Shown: one piece after another, positions 35,879 through 43,253 of the stretch
Position numbering within the stretch: position 1 is the first letter of the stretch
Layout: each line of letters opens with the position of its first letter
NCBI RefSeq assembly: GCF_002563895.1
Contig: NZ_PDJB01000001.1
Span: 355,501 to 419,500, forward strand
Reading direction: 5' to 3'
DNA from: Pseudomonas lurida
GTDB taxonomy: Bacteria; Pseudomonadota; Gammaproteobacteria; Pseudomonadales; Pseudomonadaceae
DNA: 64,000 nt
The notes under the pieces: model-generated
Database searches by the model: none
Seen by the model: only the letters and a program-made list of their open reading frames with translations
What the model was told of the DNA's origin: nothing
Made by a program: the position numbers and the translations under genes

Positions 35879-37174
35879 TTATCCTTGGGTTCTGCACCAT
35901 TGTGCAGGGTCGCTTGGGCGGCCCTGCTGACGAATAGCGAAGTACAACGCCGGAGTGTCCTGGCCACCACTGTTACCGACAGTGGAGATGGATTCACCGG
36001 CTTTTACAACATCACCTGCCGACTTGAGTAAAGTCTGATTGTGGCCGTAAAGACTCAAATAGCCATTACCGTGGTCCAGAATGACCAACAAACCGGCGCC
36101 GCGCAGCCAATCGGCAAACACCACACGCCCGCCATGCACCGCATGGACCTGGCTGCCAGCGGAGGCGCTGATCATCACCCCATCCCACTTGGCGCGGGTG
36201 TCATCGCCACGGGTTTCCCCAAAGCGTGCCAGTAGTCGACCATCAACCGGCCATGGAAGTTTGCCGCGCGCTGAAGCAAAAGGCCCACCGAATGACTCAC
36301 CGGCGCTGGAAACCAGCGGTCCAGGGGCTGCACGCACCGGTTTACGGGGTGCAGGGGCGTCCGAGGTGGCAGCCAACTCGGCCTCACGCTGGCGCTTTTT
36401 TTCGGCTTCCTGCTGGGCGATCAGTGCTTTCTGCCGCGCCTCCTCGGCCTCACGTGCCTGGCGGGCCAGGGTTTCCTCGATGGTCTTGAGCACCTTGGCC
36501 AGGTCGGCCTGGTCCTGCTCGCGGGCTTGCAGCTTGGCGTCGCGGGCCTTCACATCGTCATTGAGCTTGGCCAGGGCCAGCTGGCGCTCCTTGCGCACCT
36601 TGTCCAGTTCGTCGCGCTGGGTATCCAGGGCGCTTTTCTGGTCCTGCAACTGAGATTGCTGGTTGGCGATTTCCTGTTCGACGTTGACCAACTGGCGCAA
36701 GGTCTCGTTGAAGCTTTTCAACTGCTCCATCCGGGCCTTGCTCAGATAATCGTAGTAGGTCAGGGTGCGGGCGAATTTTTCTGGGTTCTGCTGGTTGAGC
36801 AGCAGCTTCAGGTATTCCTGGCGGCCGTTCTGGTAGGCCGCGCGGGCCTGGATCGCGATCAGGCGTTGCTGTTCAACGCGGGCGCTCTGGAGTTTTTTTT
36901 TCTCAGCGTCGAGTCGCTCCAGTTCCGACTCGCTCTTCTTTAATTCTTTTTGCAGCTCCTGGACTTGCTTCTCGAGCTTGCCCATTTCGGTTTCCGTACC
37001 GCGCAGGTCTTTCTGCACCCCGGATTTCTCTTCCTGGAGCTTGCCGAGCAGTTTTTTCAGCTCGGTAATGTCCTGACGCGTAGCGTCCAACTGTTGTTGG
37101 GTTTGTGCGCGCTCATCGGCAAACGCCGGTTGGAGCAGGCAGACAAGAGCAAGGGTAATCAAGGCGCGAAGCAT
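35879..37174 (-). CDS. envC: EnvC-like murein hydrolase activator
   Basis: A 431-residue periplasmic protein. Signal peptide, then two long coiled-coil stretches (about residues 20-110 and 155-270, heptads rich in E, K, Q and L), a Pro/Ala linker, and a C-terminal LytM/M23 domain. That domain is degenerate: the metal-binding HxxxD is replaced (KWDGV) and the late motif is YGHN, as in E. coli EnvC, which activates amidases rather than cutting itself. It acts at the division septum. The GTG at 37189 is an alternative start, but the ATG at 37174 gives the typical MLRALITL start. It heads the operon envC-ctpA-yibQ. Confidence 0.93.
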   Translation of the reverse strand: MLRALITLALVCLLQPAFADERAQTQQQLDATRQDITELKKLLGKLQEEKSGVQKDLRGTETEMGKLEKQVQELQKELKKSESELERLDAEKKKLQSARVEQQRLIAIQARAAYQNGRQEYLKLLLNQQNPEKFARTLTYYDYLSKARMEQLKSFNETLRQLVNVEQEIANQQSQLQDQKSALDTQRDELDKVRKERQLALAKLNDDVKARDAKLQAREQDQADLAKVLKTIEETLARQAREAEEARQKALIAQQEAEKKRQREAELAATSDAPAPRKPVRAAPGPLVSSAGESFGGPFASARGKLPWPVDGRLLARFGETRGDDTRAKWDGVMISASAGSQVHAVHGGRVVFADWLRGAGLLVILDHGNGYLSLYGHNQTLLKSAGDVVKAGESISTVGNSGGQDTPALYFAIRQQGRPSDPAQWCRTQG

Positions 37175-37228
37175 AGAGGCGGGCGACACCAGGGAAAGGG
37201 ACGGCCTAGTATGCCCGCCAAGCGCGGC

Positions 37229-37267
37229 AAAAAAAACGCCTCAAGGCCAACTGCTTTGAGGCGTTCG
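37229..37267 (-). terminator. Terminator of gpmI
   Basis: On the minus strand a 10-bp stem, AACGCCTCAA (37235-37244 on plus) with TTGAGGCGTT (37256-37265), is followed by a run of Ts, 46 nt after the gpmI stop. Confidence 0.93.
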
Positions 37268-37312
37268 TCATAAAAAGCCGTTTAAGGCGATTTAATCGCT
37301 TGGTTTAAGGGC

Positions 37313-38839
37313 TTAAACCAATATCGAAGTGCCAGTCATTTCCACAGGCTTCTCCATTCCCATCAGCATCAGCATGGTCGGCGCCACATCCGCCAGCACG
37401 CCACCTTCACGCACCTTGAAGTCGCGTTTGCCGACATAGATGAACGGCACCGGCTCGGTGGTGTGGGCCGTGTGGGCCTGGCCGGTGGATTCATCGGACA
37501 TTTGCTCGCAGTTGCCGTGGTCGGCGGTGATCAGCGCTTCGCCGCCGACTTTCTCGAGGGCGTCGACGATGCGGCCGACGCACAGGTCCAGGCATTCCAC
37601 GGCCTTGGTCGCGGCCTCCAGGTTGCCGCTATGGCCGACCATGTCGCCGTTGGCGTAGTTGACCACGATCACGTCGTAACGCTGGTTGTCGATGGCGTCG
37701 ACGATCTTGTCGGTGACTTCCGGTGCACTCATTTCCGGCTGCAGGTCGTAGGTGGCGACCTTTGGCGATGGAATCAGGATGCGCTCTTCACCCGGGAACG
37801 GCTCTTCACGGCCGCCGGAAAAGAAGAAGGTCACGTGGGCATACTTTTCGGTTTCGGCGATGCGCAGCTGGGTCTTGCCGTTTTTGGCCAGGTAGTCGCC
37901 CAGCACGTTGTCCAGGCTGCTGGCGGCAAAGGCGGCGGGGGCCGGGATGCTGGCGGCGTACTGGGTCAGGCCCACGTACTGCACCTTCGGCTGGCGAGCG
38001 CGCTCGAATTCCTTGAAACCGTCTTCGACAAACACACGGCTCAGCTCGCGTGCGCGGTCGGCACGGAAGTTCATGAACACCACGGCGTCGCCGTCTTCTA
38101 CCTTCACCGGCTCACCAATGGTGGTGGCCTTGACGAATTCGTCGCTCTCGCCGCGGGCGTAGGCGGCTTCCAGGCCTTCCTGGGCGGTGGCAGCGTTGAA
38201 CTCGGCCTGGCCGTCGACGATCAGGTTGTAGGCCTGGGAGACGCGGTCCCAGCGGTTGTCGCGGTCCATGGCGAAGTAACGGCCCACCAGGCTGGCAATA
38301 CGGCCTTTGCCGAGGGCGGCGAAGGTGGCGTCGAGCAGTTCGATGGACGATTGTGCGCTTTTAGGCGGCGTGTCACGGCCGTCGAGGAAGGCGTGCAGGT
38401 AGATCTTGTCGGCGCCGCGCTTGAAGGCCAGTTCGGCCATGGCGACCAGGTGGTCCTGGTGGCTGTGGACGCCGCCATCGGACAGCAGGCCCATGAAGTG
38501 CACGGCCTTGCCAGCCGCCACTGCTTTATCTACCGCGGCGCATATGGTCGGGTTCTCGAAGAACTCGCCATCGCGGATCGCTTTGGTCACTCGCGTGAAG
38601 TCTTGATATACCACTCGTCCGGCGCCGAGGTTCATGTGGCCGACTTCCGAATTGCCCATCTGGCCGTCCGGCAGGCCCACATCCATGCCCGAGCCAGAGA
38701 TGAGGCCGTTGGGTACGGTGGCGGTCAGGCGATCGAGTACGGGCTTCTTGGCCGCGTATACCGCGTTGTCGTGGTGGCTTTCACTGTGTCCGAAGCCATC
38801 GAGAATTATCAGGACCAAAGGTTTAGGCGTCGTAGTCAT
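37313..38839 (-). CDS. gpmI: GpmI, cofactor-independent phosphoglycerate mutase
   Basis: A 508-residue enzyme interconverting 3- and 2-phosphoglycerate. It belongs to the alkaline phosphatase superfamily: the phosphorylated Ser64 in [12 protein letters not shown], metal ligands in [14 protein letters not shown] and [10 protein letters not shown], and [10 protein letters not shown]. The length is typical. The start at 38839 has GAGAGG at a good distance; an in-frame upstream extension to 38917 has none. It is monocistronic, with a strong terminator at 37229-37267. Confidence 0.97.
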   Translation of the reverse strand: MTTTPKPLVLIILDGFGHSESHHDNAVYAAKKPVLDRLTATVPNGLISGSGMDVGLPDGQMGNSEVGHMNLGAGRVVYQDFTRVTKAIRDGEFFENPTICAAVDKAVAAGKAVHFMGLLSDGGVHSHQDHLVAMAELAFKRGADKIYLHAFLDGRDTPPKSAQSSIELLDATFAALGKGRIASLVGRYFAMDRDNRWDRVSQAYNLIVDGQAEFNAATAQEGLEAAYARGESDEFVKATTIGEPVKVEDGDAVVFMNFRADRARELSRVFVEDGFKEFERARQPKVQYVGLTQYAASIPAPAAFAASSLDNVLGDYLAKNGKTQLRIAETEKYAHVTFFFSGGREEPFPGEERILIPSPKVATYDLQPEMSAPEVTDKIVDAIDNQRYDVIVVNYANGDMVGHSGNLEAATKAVECLDLCVGRIVDALEKVGGEALITADHGNCEQMSDESTGQAHTAHTTEPVPFIYVGKRDFKVREGGVLADVAPTMLMLMGMEKPVEMTGTSILV

Positions 38840-38930
38840 AGATCCTCTCGCGGCGGTAATAAAGGAAGACAATTGAAAAGGGAGTGGCAGTTTAAAGCGA
38901 AGTTCCGACCACGTCACCGCTTTACGGGGG

Positions 38931-38958
38931 TTGGCCCCCCCTGACGGCTGTGTATACT
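38931..38958 (+). promoter_or_regulatory. Likely sigma-70 promoter of yibN-grxC-secB
   Basis: TTGGCC and TATACT are separated by 16 nt and end 32 nt before the yibN start. Confidence 0.5.
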
Positions 38959-38990
38959 TACCGCCATTTTAACGCCCTGGAACCTCCTTG

Positions 38991-39404
38991 ATGGTTGATC
39001 ACCTGATTGCATTTGCCACTGCCCACTACCTGCTCGTGGGTGCCTTCGTCATCCTGCTGGCGCTGCTGATCGCTCACGAATTGAGCCGCGGTGGCCGCAG
39101 CCTGAGCACGGCGGAGCTGACCGCGTTGGTCAACAAGGATGAGGCCGTTGTCGTGGACATCCGCCCGGCCAAGGATTTTGCTGCCGGCCATATCGTCGGT
39201 GCCCTGAACATTCCGCAGGACAAGCTGATCGCGCGCCTGGCCGAGCTGGAAAAGCACAAGGCCAAGACCATCATCCTGGTCGACGCCCAAGGCCAGCATG
39301 CCGGCACCCACGCCCGCGAAATGCTCAAGACCGGCTTCACCGCCGCCAAGCTGTCCGGTGGCATCAGCAGCTGGCGCGCCGATAACCTGCCGCTGGTGAA
39401 GTGA
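38991..39404 (+). CDS. yibN: Rhodanese-like membrane-anchored protein (YibN)
   Basis: A 137-residue protein: one N-terminal helix (about residues 10-28), then a single rhodanese domain (VVVDIRPAKDFAAGHIVGALNIP). The position of the usual catalytic Cys holds Asp-Ala-Gln-Gly (LVDAQGQHAG), so it is probably a non-catalytic or regulatory rhodanese. It is followed by grxC after 1 nt and secB after that, the conserved yibN-grxC-secB order. The ATG at 38991 directly follows an in-frame TTG, which could also start. Confidence 0.9.
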   Translation: MVDHLIAFATAHYLLVGAFVILLALLIAHELSRGGRSLSTAELTALVNKDEAVVVDIRPAKDFAAGHIVGALNIPQDKLIARLAELEKHKAKTIILVDAQGQHAGTHAREMLKTGFTAAKLSGGISSWRADNLPLVK

Positions 39405-39405
39405 T

Positions 39406-39660
39406 ATGAGCCAGGTTGTCGTGTATTCCAGCGATTGGTGCCCCTACTGCATGCGGGCCAAGGCCCTGCTGGAGAAAAAGGGCGTTGCCTTCGAAGAAAT
39501 CAAGGTCGACGGCAAACCCCAGGTGCGTGCTGAAATGGCCCAGAAGGCGGGGCGCACGTCCGTGCCGCAGATCTGGATCGGCGCCAGGCACATCGGTGGT
39601 TGCGACGACCTGTTCGCCCTGGAGCGCGCCGGTAAACTCGATGCGCTGCTGCTCGTCTGA
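39406..39660 (+). CDS. grxC: GrxC, glutaredoxin 3
   Basis: An 84-residue dithiol glutaredoxin with the CPYC active site (C12, C15). The glutathione-binding TSVPQIWI with its cis-Pro, and GGCDDL, follow. It reduces disulfides with glutathione in the cytosol. It is tightly linked to yibN and lies upstream of secB. Confidence 0.97.
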   Translation: MSQVVVYSSDWCPYCMRAKALLEKKGVAFEEIKVDGKPQVRAEMAQKAGRTSVPQIWIGARHIGGCDDLFALERAGKLDALLLV

Positions 39661-39702
39661 CTCCTAAACCCTAAAAGACCCCAAGATCAAGAAGGATCTG
39701 CG

Positions 39703-40182
39703 ATGACTGACCAACAGAACACCGAAGCAGCAGAAGCCCAAGCTCCACAGTTCTCGCTGCAGCGGATCTACGTGCGTGACCTGTCGTTCGAAGCGCCGAA
39801 AAGCCCGGCCATCTTCCGCCAGGAATGGACCCCAAGCGTTGCGCTGGACCTGAACACTCGCCAGAAGGCACTGGAAGGCGACTTCCACGAAGTCGTACTG
39901 ACCCTGTCCGTTACCGTCAAGAACGGCGAAGAAGTGGCCTTCATCGCTGAAGTGCAGCAGGCCGGTATCTTCCTGATCCAGGGCCTGGACGAAGCCTCCA
40001 TGAGCCACACCTTGGGTGCGTTCTGCCCGAACATCCTGTTCCCATATGCCCGTGAGACCTTGGACAGCCTGGTCACCCGTGGCTCGTTCCCTGCGCTGAT
40101 GCTGGCTCCGGTGAACTTCGATGCCCTGTACGCCCAAGAGCTGCAGCGCATGCAACAAGAAGGTTCGTCGACGGTTCAGTAA
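39703..40182 (+). CDS. secB: SecB, protein export chaperone
   Basis: A 159-residue acidic chaperone that keeps preproteins unfolded and delivers them to SecA. The family pattern is clear: [40 protein letters not shown], and [20 protein letters not shown], followed by [10 protein letters not shown]. The ribosome binding site is in the 42-nt gap after grxC (AGAAGGA). A REPIN follows directly after the gene. Confidence 0.98.
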   Translation: MTDQQNTEAAEAQAPQFSLQRIYVRDLSFEAPKSPAIFRQEWTPSVALDLNTRQKALEGDFHEVVLTLSVTVKNGEEVAFIAEVQQAGIFLIQGLDEASMSHTLGAFCPNILFPYARETLDSLVTRGSFPALMLAPVNFDALYAQELQRMQQEGSSTVQ

Positions 40183-40198
40183 GTCGACGCGGTAAAAA

Positions 40199-40290
40199 AT
40201 GTGGGAGCGGGCTTGCTCGCGAATGCGGTACTTCAGTCGATATCTTCGTCGACTGACACACTGCTTTCGCGAGCAAGCCCGCTCCCACAT
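40199..40290. repeat. REPIN (GAGCGGGCTTGCTCGCGA type)
   Basis: The same REP arms as the copy at 18267, in perfect inverted orientation with a different middle. It sits in the gap between the convergent secB and trmL, 17 nt after secB and 12 nt before trmL's end. Confidence 0.92.
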
Positions 40291-40302
40291 TTGTTTGCAG
40301 TG

Positions 40303-40758
40303 TTATTTAAAACCCAGCTGGCGCCAGCCTTCGTAAACCGCGACGGCCACGGTGTTGGACAGGTTCAGGCTGCGACAACCCTCGCGCATCGGCAGGCGCA
40401 GGCGGTGGCCGTCGGGCAGGGCGTCGAGGACCTCGGCTGGCAGCCCGCGGCTTTCCGGGCCGAACAGGAAGGCGTCGCCTTCGGCAAAGCTGGCATCATG
40501 GAACGGCCGCGAACCCTTGGTGGTGAACGCGAACAGCCGTGGGTGCCCCAGGCTTTCCAGGCAACTGGCCAGGTCAGCGTGGCGCTTGAGCGTGGCGTAC
40601 TCGTGGTAGTCCAGCCCGGCACGGCGCAGGCGCTTGTCGTCCATGTCGAAGCCCAGGGGCTCGATCAAATGCAGGTGGCAGCCGCTGTTGGCGCACAGCC
40701 TGATAACGTTGCCGGTATTCGGCGGAATTTCTGGTTGAAAAAGGATGACGTGAAACAT
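40303..40758 (-). CDS. trmL: TrmL, tRNA (cytidine/uridine-2'-O)-methyltransferase
   Basis: A 151-residue SPOUT (trefoil knot) methyltransferase. It modifies the wobble base 34 of tRNA-Leu isoacceptors. Motifs: FQPEIPPNTGNVIRLCAN at the start, FGPESRGLP (motif 2) and LPMREGCRSLNLSNTVAVA (motif 3, knot). The ATG at 40758 has GGAG at a good distance. It shares a CATG with the divergent gene at 40757, leaving no space between them. Confidence 0.95.
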   Translation of the reverse strand: MFHVILFQPEIPPNTGNVIRLCANSGCHLHLIEPLGFDMDDKRLRRAGLDYHEYATLKRHADLASCLESLGHPRLFAFTTKGSRPFHDASFAEGDAFLFGPESRGLPAEVLDALPDGHRLRLPMREGCRSLNLSNTVAVAVYEGWRQLGFK

Positions 40759-41197
40759 GCACGGCTCCGAAGGCAAAGATGCGCTGCATTCTACCCCCGA
40801 AGAGGACCCAAGGCCGAAGCTTATGCCACGGGTCATGGGCTCATTGGCAATCGTTGGCTTGATGGTGGGCCTGATGATCGGCCGCCTCACCACCCCGGAC
40901 CCGGTCGAGCTGCAACAGGTCGAGACAGCGGCGGAGGGTGTAGTGGTGTGGTTCAACAGCGAGCCCAAGCTGCACGGCGAGCATATCGACGGTACCGTGG
41001 CGCTGCTGTTCGACGCGCAAGGCAAGGCGGCCAGTGGGCAACTCAAGGTCAATGAAAAGGACGTGAACTGGCGCGTGCGCAAGACCGATGGTGGCCTGCT
41101 GCTCAACCTGGTAGCGGCCCGGCCGTTGCGTGGGGAGTGGAAGGGCGAGAAGGCCGATGGCCGCTGGCGGCTGGAGATCCATCTCCAGGAGCAATAA
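40757..41197 (+). CDS. Conserved hypothetical, single-pass membrane-anchored protein
   Basis: A 146-residue protein of unknown function. A hydrophilic N-terminus of about 22 residues precedes one membrane helix (LAIVGLMVGLMIGRL), and the remainder looks like a small periplasmic domain ending GRWRLEIHLQEQ. The start is uncertain: the ATG at 40757 (AAGGA 11 nt upstream) overlaps the trmL start, whereas an ATG at 40823 would begin just before the helix and leave a 64-nt intergenic space. From memory, a gene of this type sits beside ntrC in other pseudomonads. Confidence 0.75.
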   Translation: MHGSEGKDALHSTPEEDPRPKLMPRVMGSLAIVGLMVGLMIGRLTTPDPVELQQVETAAEGVVVWFNSEPKLHGEHIDGTVALLFDAQGKAASGQLKVNEKDVNWRVRKTDGGLLLNLVAARPLRGEWKGEKADGRWRLEIHLQEQ

Positions 41198-41490
41198 AAG
41201 AGGGAAGCCCCGGCCTGCCTGTACCAAGGTCCCCAAAACGGGCTGGGGCTATGGGCGCAGTGCCACATAAGCCCCGGGTGTAAAGAAGGGAGTTCCCGGC
41301 CTGCCTGTACCAGGGCTCCCAAAACGGGGTGAAGCCTGAAGGCTTCGGTGTTAAAGAGGGAGTCCCCGGCCTGCCTGTACCGAGGTTCCCCAAAGCGGTG
41401 TGGAGCGCGACGCGATTCGCATCAAGCACCCCGGGTGTAAAGAGGGGATTCTCGGCCTGCCTGTACCAAGGTCCCCGAAACTGGGTAGTA
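41193..41490 (-). ncRNA. nrsZ: NrsZ-like nitrogen-regulated small RNA with four repeat modules
   Basis: Four copies of a module containing GGTACAGGCAGGCC (minus strand) have cores at 41453, 41367, 41297 and 41211. Each forms a stem of CCTTGG/CCTCGG-type with CCGGGG/CCGAG around the loop TACAGGCAGG, with pair-preserving differences between copies, and is followed by CCCTCTTTA or CCCTCTTTT. Linker hairpins lie between (for example GAAGCC-TTCA-GGCTTC). A sigma-54 promoter ends at 41501, predicting a 5' end near 41490. In P. aeruginosa the NtrBC/RpoN-dependent sRNA NrsZ lies in the same place beside ntrC and is processed into three similar modules; this four-module version is assigned by position and design. 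The 3' end is inferred from the last T-run. Confidence 0.82.
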
Positions 41491-41500
41491 CGAGGGTTAT

Positions 41501-41516
41501 TGCAGGGCGCGTGCCA
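41501..41516 (-). promoter_or_regulatory. Sigma-54 promoter of the NrsZ-like sRNA
   Basis: On the minus strand it reads TGGCAC-GCGCC-CTGCA: a perfect -24 TGGCAC with GG-N10-GC spacing and a -12 with one mismatch to TTGCA. The predicted start is near 41490, just before the first module. Confidence 0.8.
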
Positions 41517-41556
41517 GAGTCGCCAGGTTGTGCCAAAAAATTTTCCCCAGAAAGCG

Positions 41557-41581
41557 CAAAGCCCCGGAATACGGGGCTTTG
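41557..41581. terminator. Strong hairpin, probable ntrC-side terminator
   Basis: CAAAGCCCCG-GAATA-CGGGGCTTTG is a perfect 10-bp stem. On the minus strand (ntrC direction) the following Ts are interrupted (GCGCTTTC); on the plus strand GGTGTTTT follows. It would insulate the sRNA promoter from ntrC read-through. Confidence 0.65.
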
Positions 41582-41645
41582 GTGTTTTGGGCGTTCAGGT
41601 TTATTTCACCACCGACGGGGTTTCAGGCGCTGGGTCCATGCCCGA

Positions 41646-41675
41646 TGCTAGTTCATGGTGCATTGAAGCGGTGCA
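41646..41675. promoter_or_regulatory. Two overlapping NtrC-type enhancer sites
   Basis: TGCTAGTTCATGGTGCA (41646-41662) and TGCATTGAAGCGGTGCA (41659-41675) both fit the 17-bp TGCAC-N7-GTGCA pattern: full right half (GGTGCA), partial left half. They lie about 165-180 bp upstream of the predicted sRNA start, a normal distance for a sigma-54 activator. Confidence 0.6.
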
Positions 41676-41702
41676 CAGGACTGCAGCGTTGTGGCGATTC
41701 AA

Positions 41703-41794
41703 ACGTGGGCGCGGGCTTGCCCGCGAAGGCGCCGGACCAGTCGATACATCTGTTGACCGATACACCGCCATCGCGGGCAAGCCCGCGCCTACAT
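41703..41794. repeat. REPIN (GGGCGCGGGCTTGCCCGCGA type)
   Basis: Inverted REP arms with one imperfect base near the right end (CTACAT in place of CCACAT). It lies 23 nt past the ntrC stop. Confidence 0.9.
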
Positions 41795-41816
41795 TCAAGT
41801 TCAGTGGGTCTGAGAT

Positions 41817-43253
41817 TCAGCCCTCATCGCCTTCATCATCATCCCCACCATCGACCTTCATCCCCAGCTCCTTGATCTTGCGCGTCAGGGTATTACGCCC
41901 CCAACCCAGCAACACGGCGGCGTCGCGGCGGCGGCCAGCGGTGTGCTTCAAGGCAGTCTCGATCATGATCCGCTCGAAAGCCGGCACTGCACTGTCCAGC
42001 AAGCTCGACTGGCCGCGTGCCAGGGCCTGGTCGGCCCATTGGCGCAACGCCTGCTCCCAGTTCGTCACAGGCGCAGAGTCCTGCGGCAGGCTCAGCAGCT
42101 CCGGTGGCAGATCGCTGATATGCACTTCGCGCCCGGACGCCATCACGGTGATCCAGCGGCAGGTGTTCTCCAGCTGGCGCACGTTACCCGGCCACGGCAG
42201 GTTCTTCAGGTATTCCTCGGTCTCGCTTTTCAGCAGCTTCGGCTCGACGGCCAGCTCCTGGGCGGCGCGGCTGAGGAAGTGGCGGGCCAGGGTAGGAATG
42301 TCTTCACGACGATCCGACATGCGCGGAATGTGGATGCGGATCACGTTGAGGCGGTGGAACAAGTCCTCACGGAATTTGCCCGCATGCACCAGGGTTTCCA
42401 GGTTCTGGTGGGTCGCCGCGATGATGCGCACGTCAACCTTGACCGGTGTGTGCCCGCCCACGCGGTAGAACTCGCCGTCCGCCAGCACCCGCAGCAAGCG
42501 GGTCTGGGTATCGGCCGGCATGTCGCCGATTTCATCCAGGAACAAGGTGCCGCCGTCCGCCTGTTCAAAGCGGCCGCGACGCAGGTTGGCCGCACCGGTG
42601 AAGGCGCCTTTCTCATGGCCGAACAGCTCGGACTCCATCAGATCCTTGGGAATCGCTGCCATGTTCAGTGCGATAAACGGCGAGGCCGCCCGTGGGCTGT
42701 GGCGATGCAGGGCGTGGGCGACCAGTTCTTTACCCGTACCGGACTCGCCATTGATCAGCACGGTGATGTTGGAATGGCTCAAGCGCCCGATGGCGCGAAA
42801 CACTTCCTGCATCGCTGGCGCTTCGCCTATGATTTCCGGGGTGCGGGTCAGGGCCGGTGGGGCTTCCTGGTTCTGTTGTTCCTGGGCGTGCTGGTTGGCG
42901 CGCTTGACCAATGCCACCGCCTCATCCACGTCGAACGGCTTGGGCAGGTATTCAAAGGCTCCGCCCTGATAGGACGCGACAGCGCTGTCCAGATCCGAGT
43001 GCGCGGTCATGATGATCACCGGCAAGCGCGGGTGCTGCTCGCGAATCCGCGCCAGCAAGTCCAGGCCACTGGCGCCGGGCATGCGGATGTCGGAGATGAT
43101 CACGTCAGGCTGCTGGCGCGCCAGCCGGCTCATTACCCCGTCGGCGCTGTCGAAGCTCTGGGTGGTCATGCCTTCCTGTTGCAAGGCTTTCTCGAGGACC
43201 CAGCGGATAGAACGGTCGTCATCGACGATCCAGACAGTTTCACTACGGCTCAT
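41817..43253 (-). CDS. ntrC: NtrC (GlnG), nitrogen regulation response regulator
   Basis: A 478-residue sigma-54 activator. Receiver domain 1-120 with phosphoacceptor D55 (IISDIRMPG); AAA+ domain about 145-380 with Walker A GESGTGKE, the sigma-54-contacting GAFTGA, and Walker B GGTLFLDEIGD; C-terminal Fis-type helix-turn-helix (RRRDAAVLLGWGRNTLTRKI). The extreme tail is acidic (GGDDDEGDEG). When phosphorylated by NtrB it activates glnA and other nitrogen genes. It overlaps ntrB by 4 nt. Confidence 0.98.
   Translation of the reverse strand: MSRSETVWIVDDDRSIRWVLEKALQQEGMTTQSFDSADGVMSRLARQQPDVIISDIRMPGASGLDLLARIREQHPRLPVIIMTAHSDLDSAVASYQGGAFEYLPKPFDVDEAVALVKRANQHAQEQQNQEAPPALTRTPEIIGEAPAMQEVFRAIGRLSHSNITVLINGESGTGKELVAHALHRHSPRAASPFIALNMAAIPKDLMESELFGHEKGAFTGAANLRRGRFEQADGGTLFLDEIGDMPADTQTRLLRVLADGEFYRVGGHTPVKVDVRIIAATHQNLETLVHAGKFREDLFHRLNVIRIHIPRMSDRREDIPTLARHFLSRAAQELAVEPKLLKSETEEYLKNLPWPGNVRQLENTCRWITVMASGREVHISDLPPELLSLPQDSAPVTNWEQALRQWADQALARGQSSLLDSAVPAFERIMIETALKHTAGRRRDAAVLLGWGRNTLTRKIKELGMKVDGGDDDEGDEG

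Larger units (their letters stand above)
41198..41816. other. 619-nt gene-free interval: sRNA, control region, hairpin and REPIN
   Basis: No protein-coding gene is credible here. From left to right it holds the four-module sRNA, a sigma-54 element (41501-41516), a strong hairpin (41557-41581), two overlapping NtrC-type dyads (41646-41675) and a REPIN (41703-41794) before the end of ntrC. Confidence 0.8.

Noticed and set aside
40201..41055. Open frames beginning MGAGLLA or MWERACSRK
   Set aside because: These N-termini are translations of REP arms and recur at each REPIN (18243, 40073, 40201, 41601, 60326); they are artefacts.
41200..41480. CRISPR array
   Set aside because: Four repeats of unequal spacing with related, structured linkers and no cas genes; the sRNA explanation fits better.
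41329..42468. A 379-codon plus-strand frame running from the sRNA region into ntrC antisense
   Set aside because: It starts inside the repeat RNA, crosses a hairpin and a REPIN, and ends antisense to ntrC; no plausible protein sequence.
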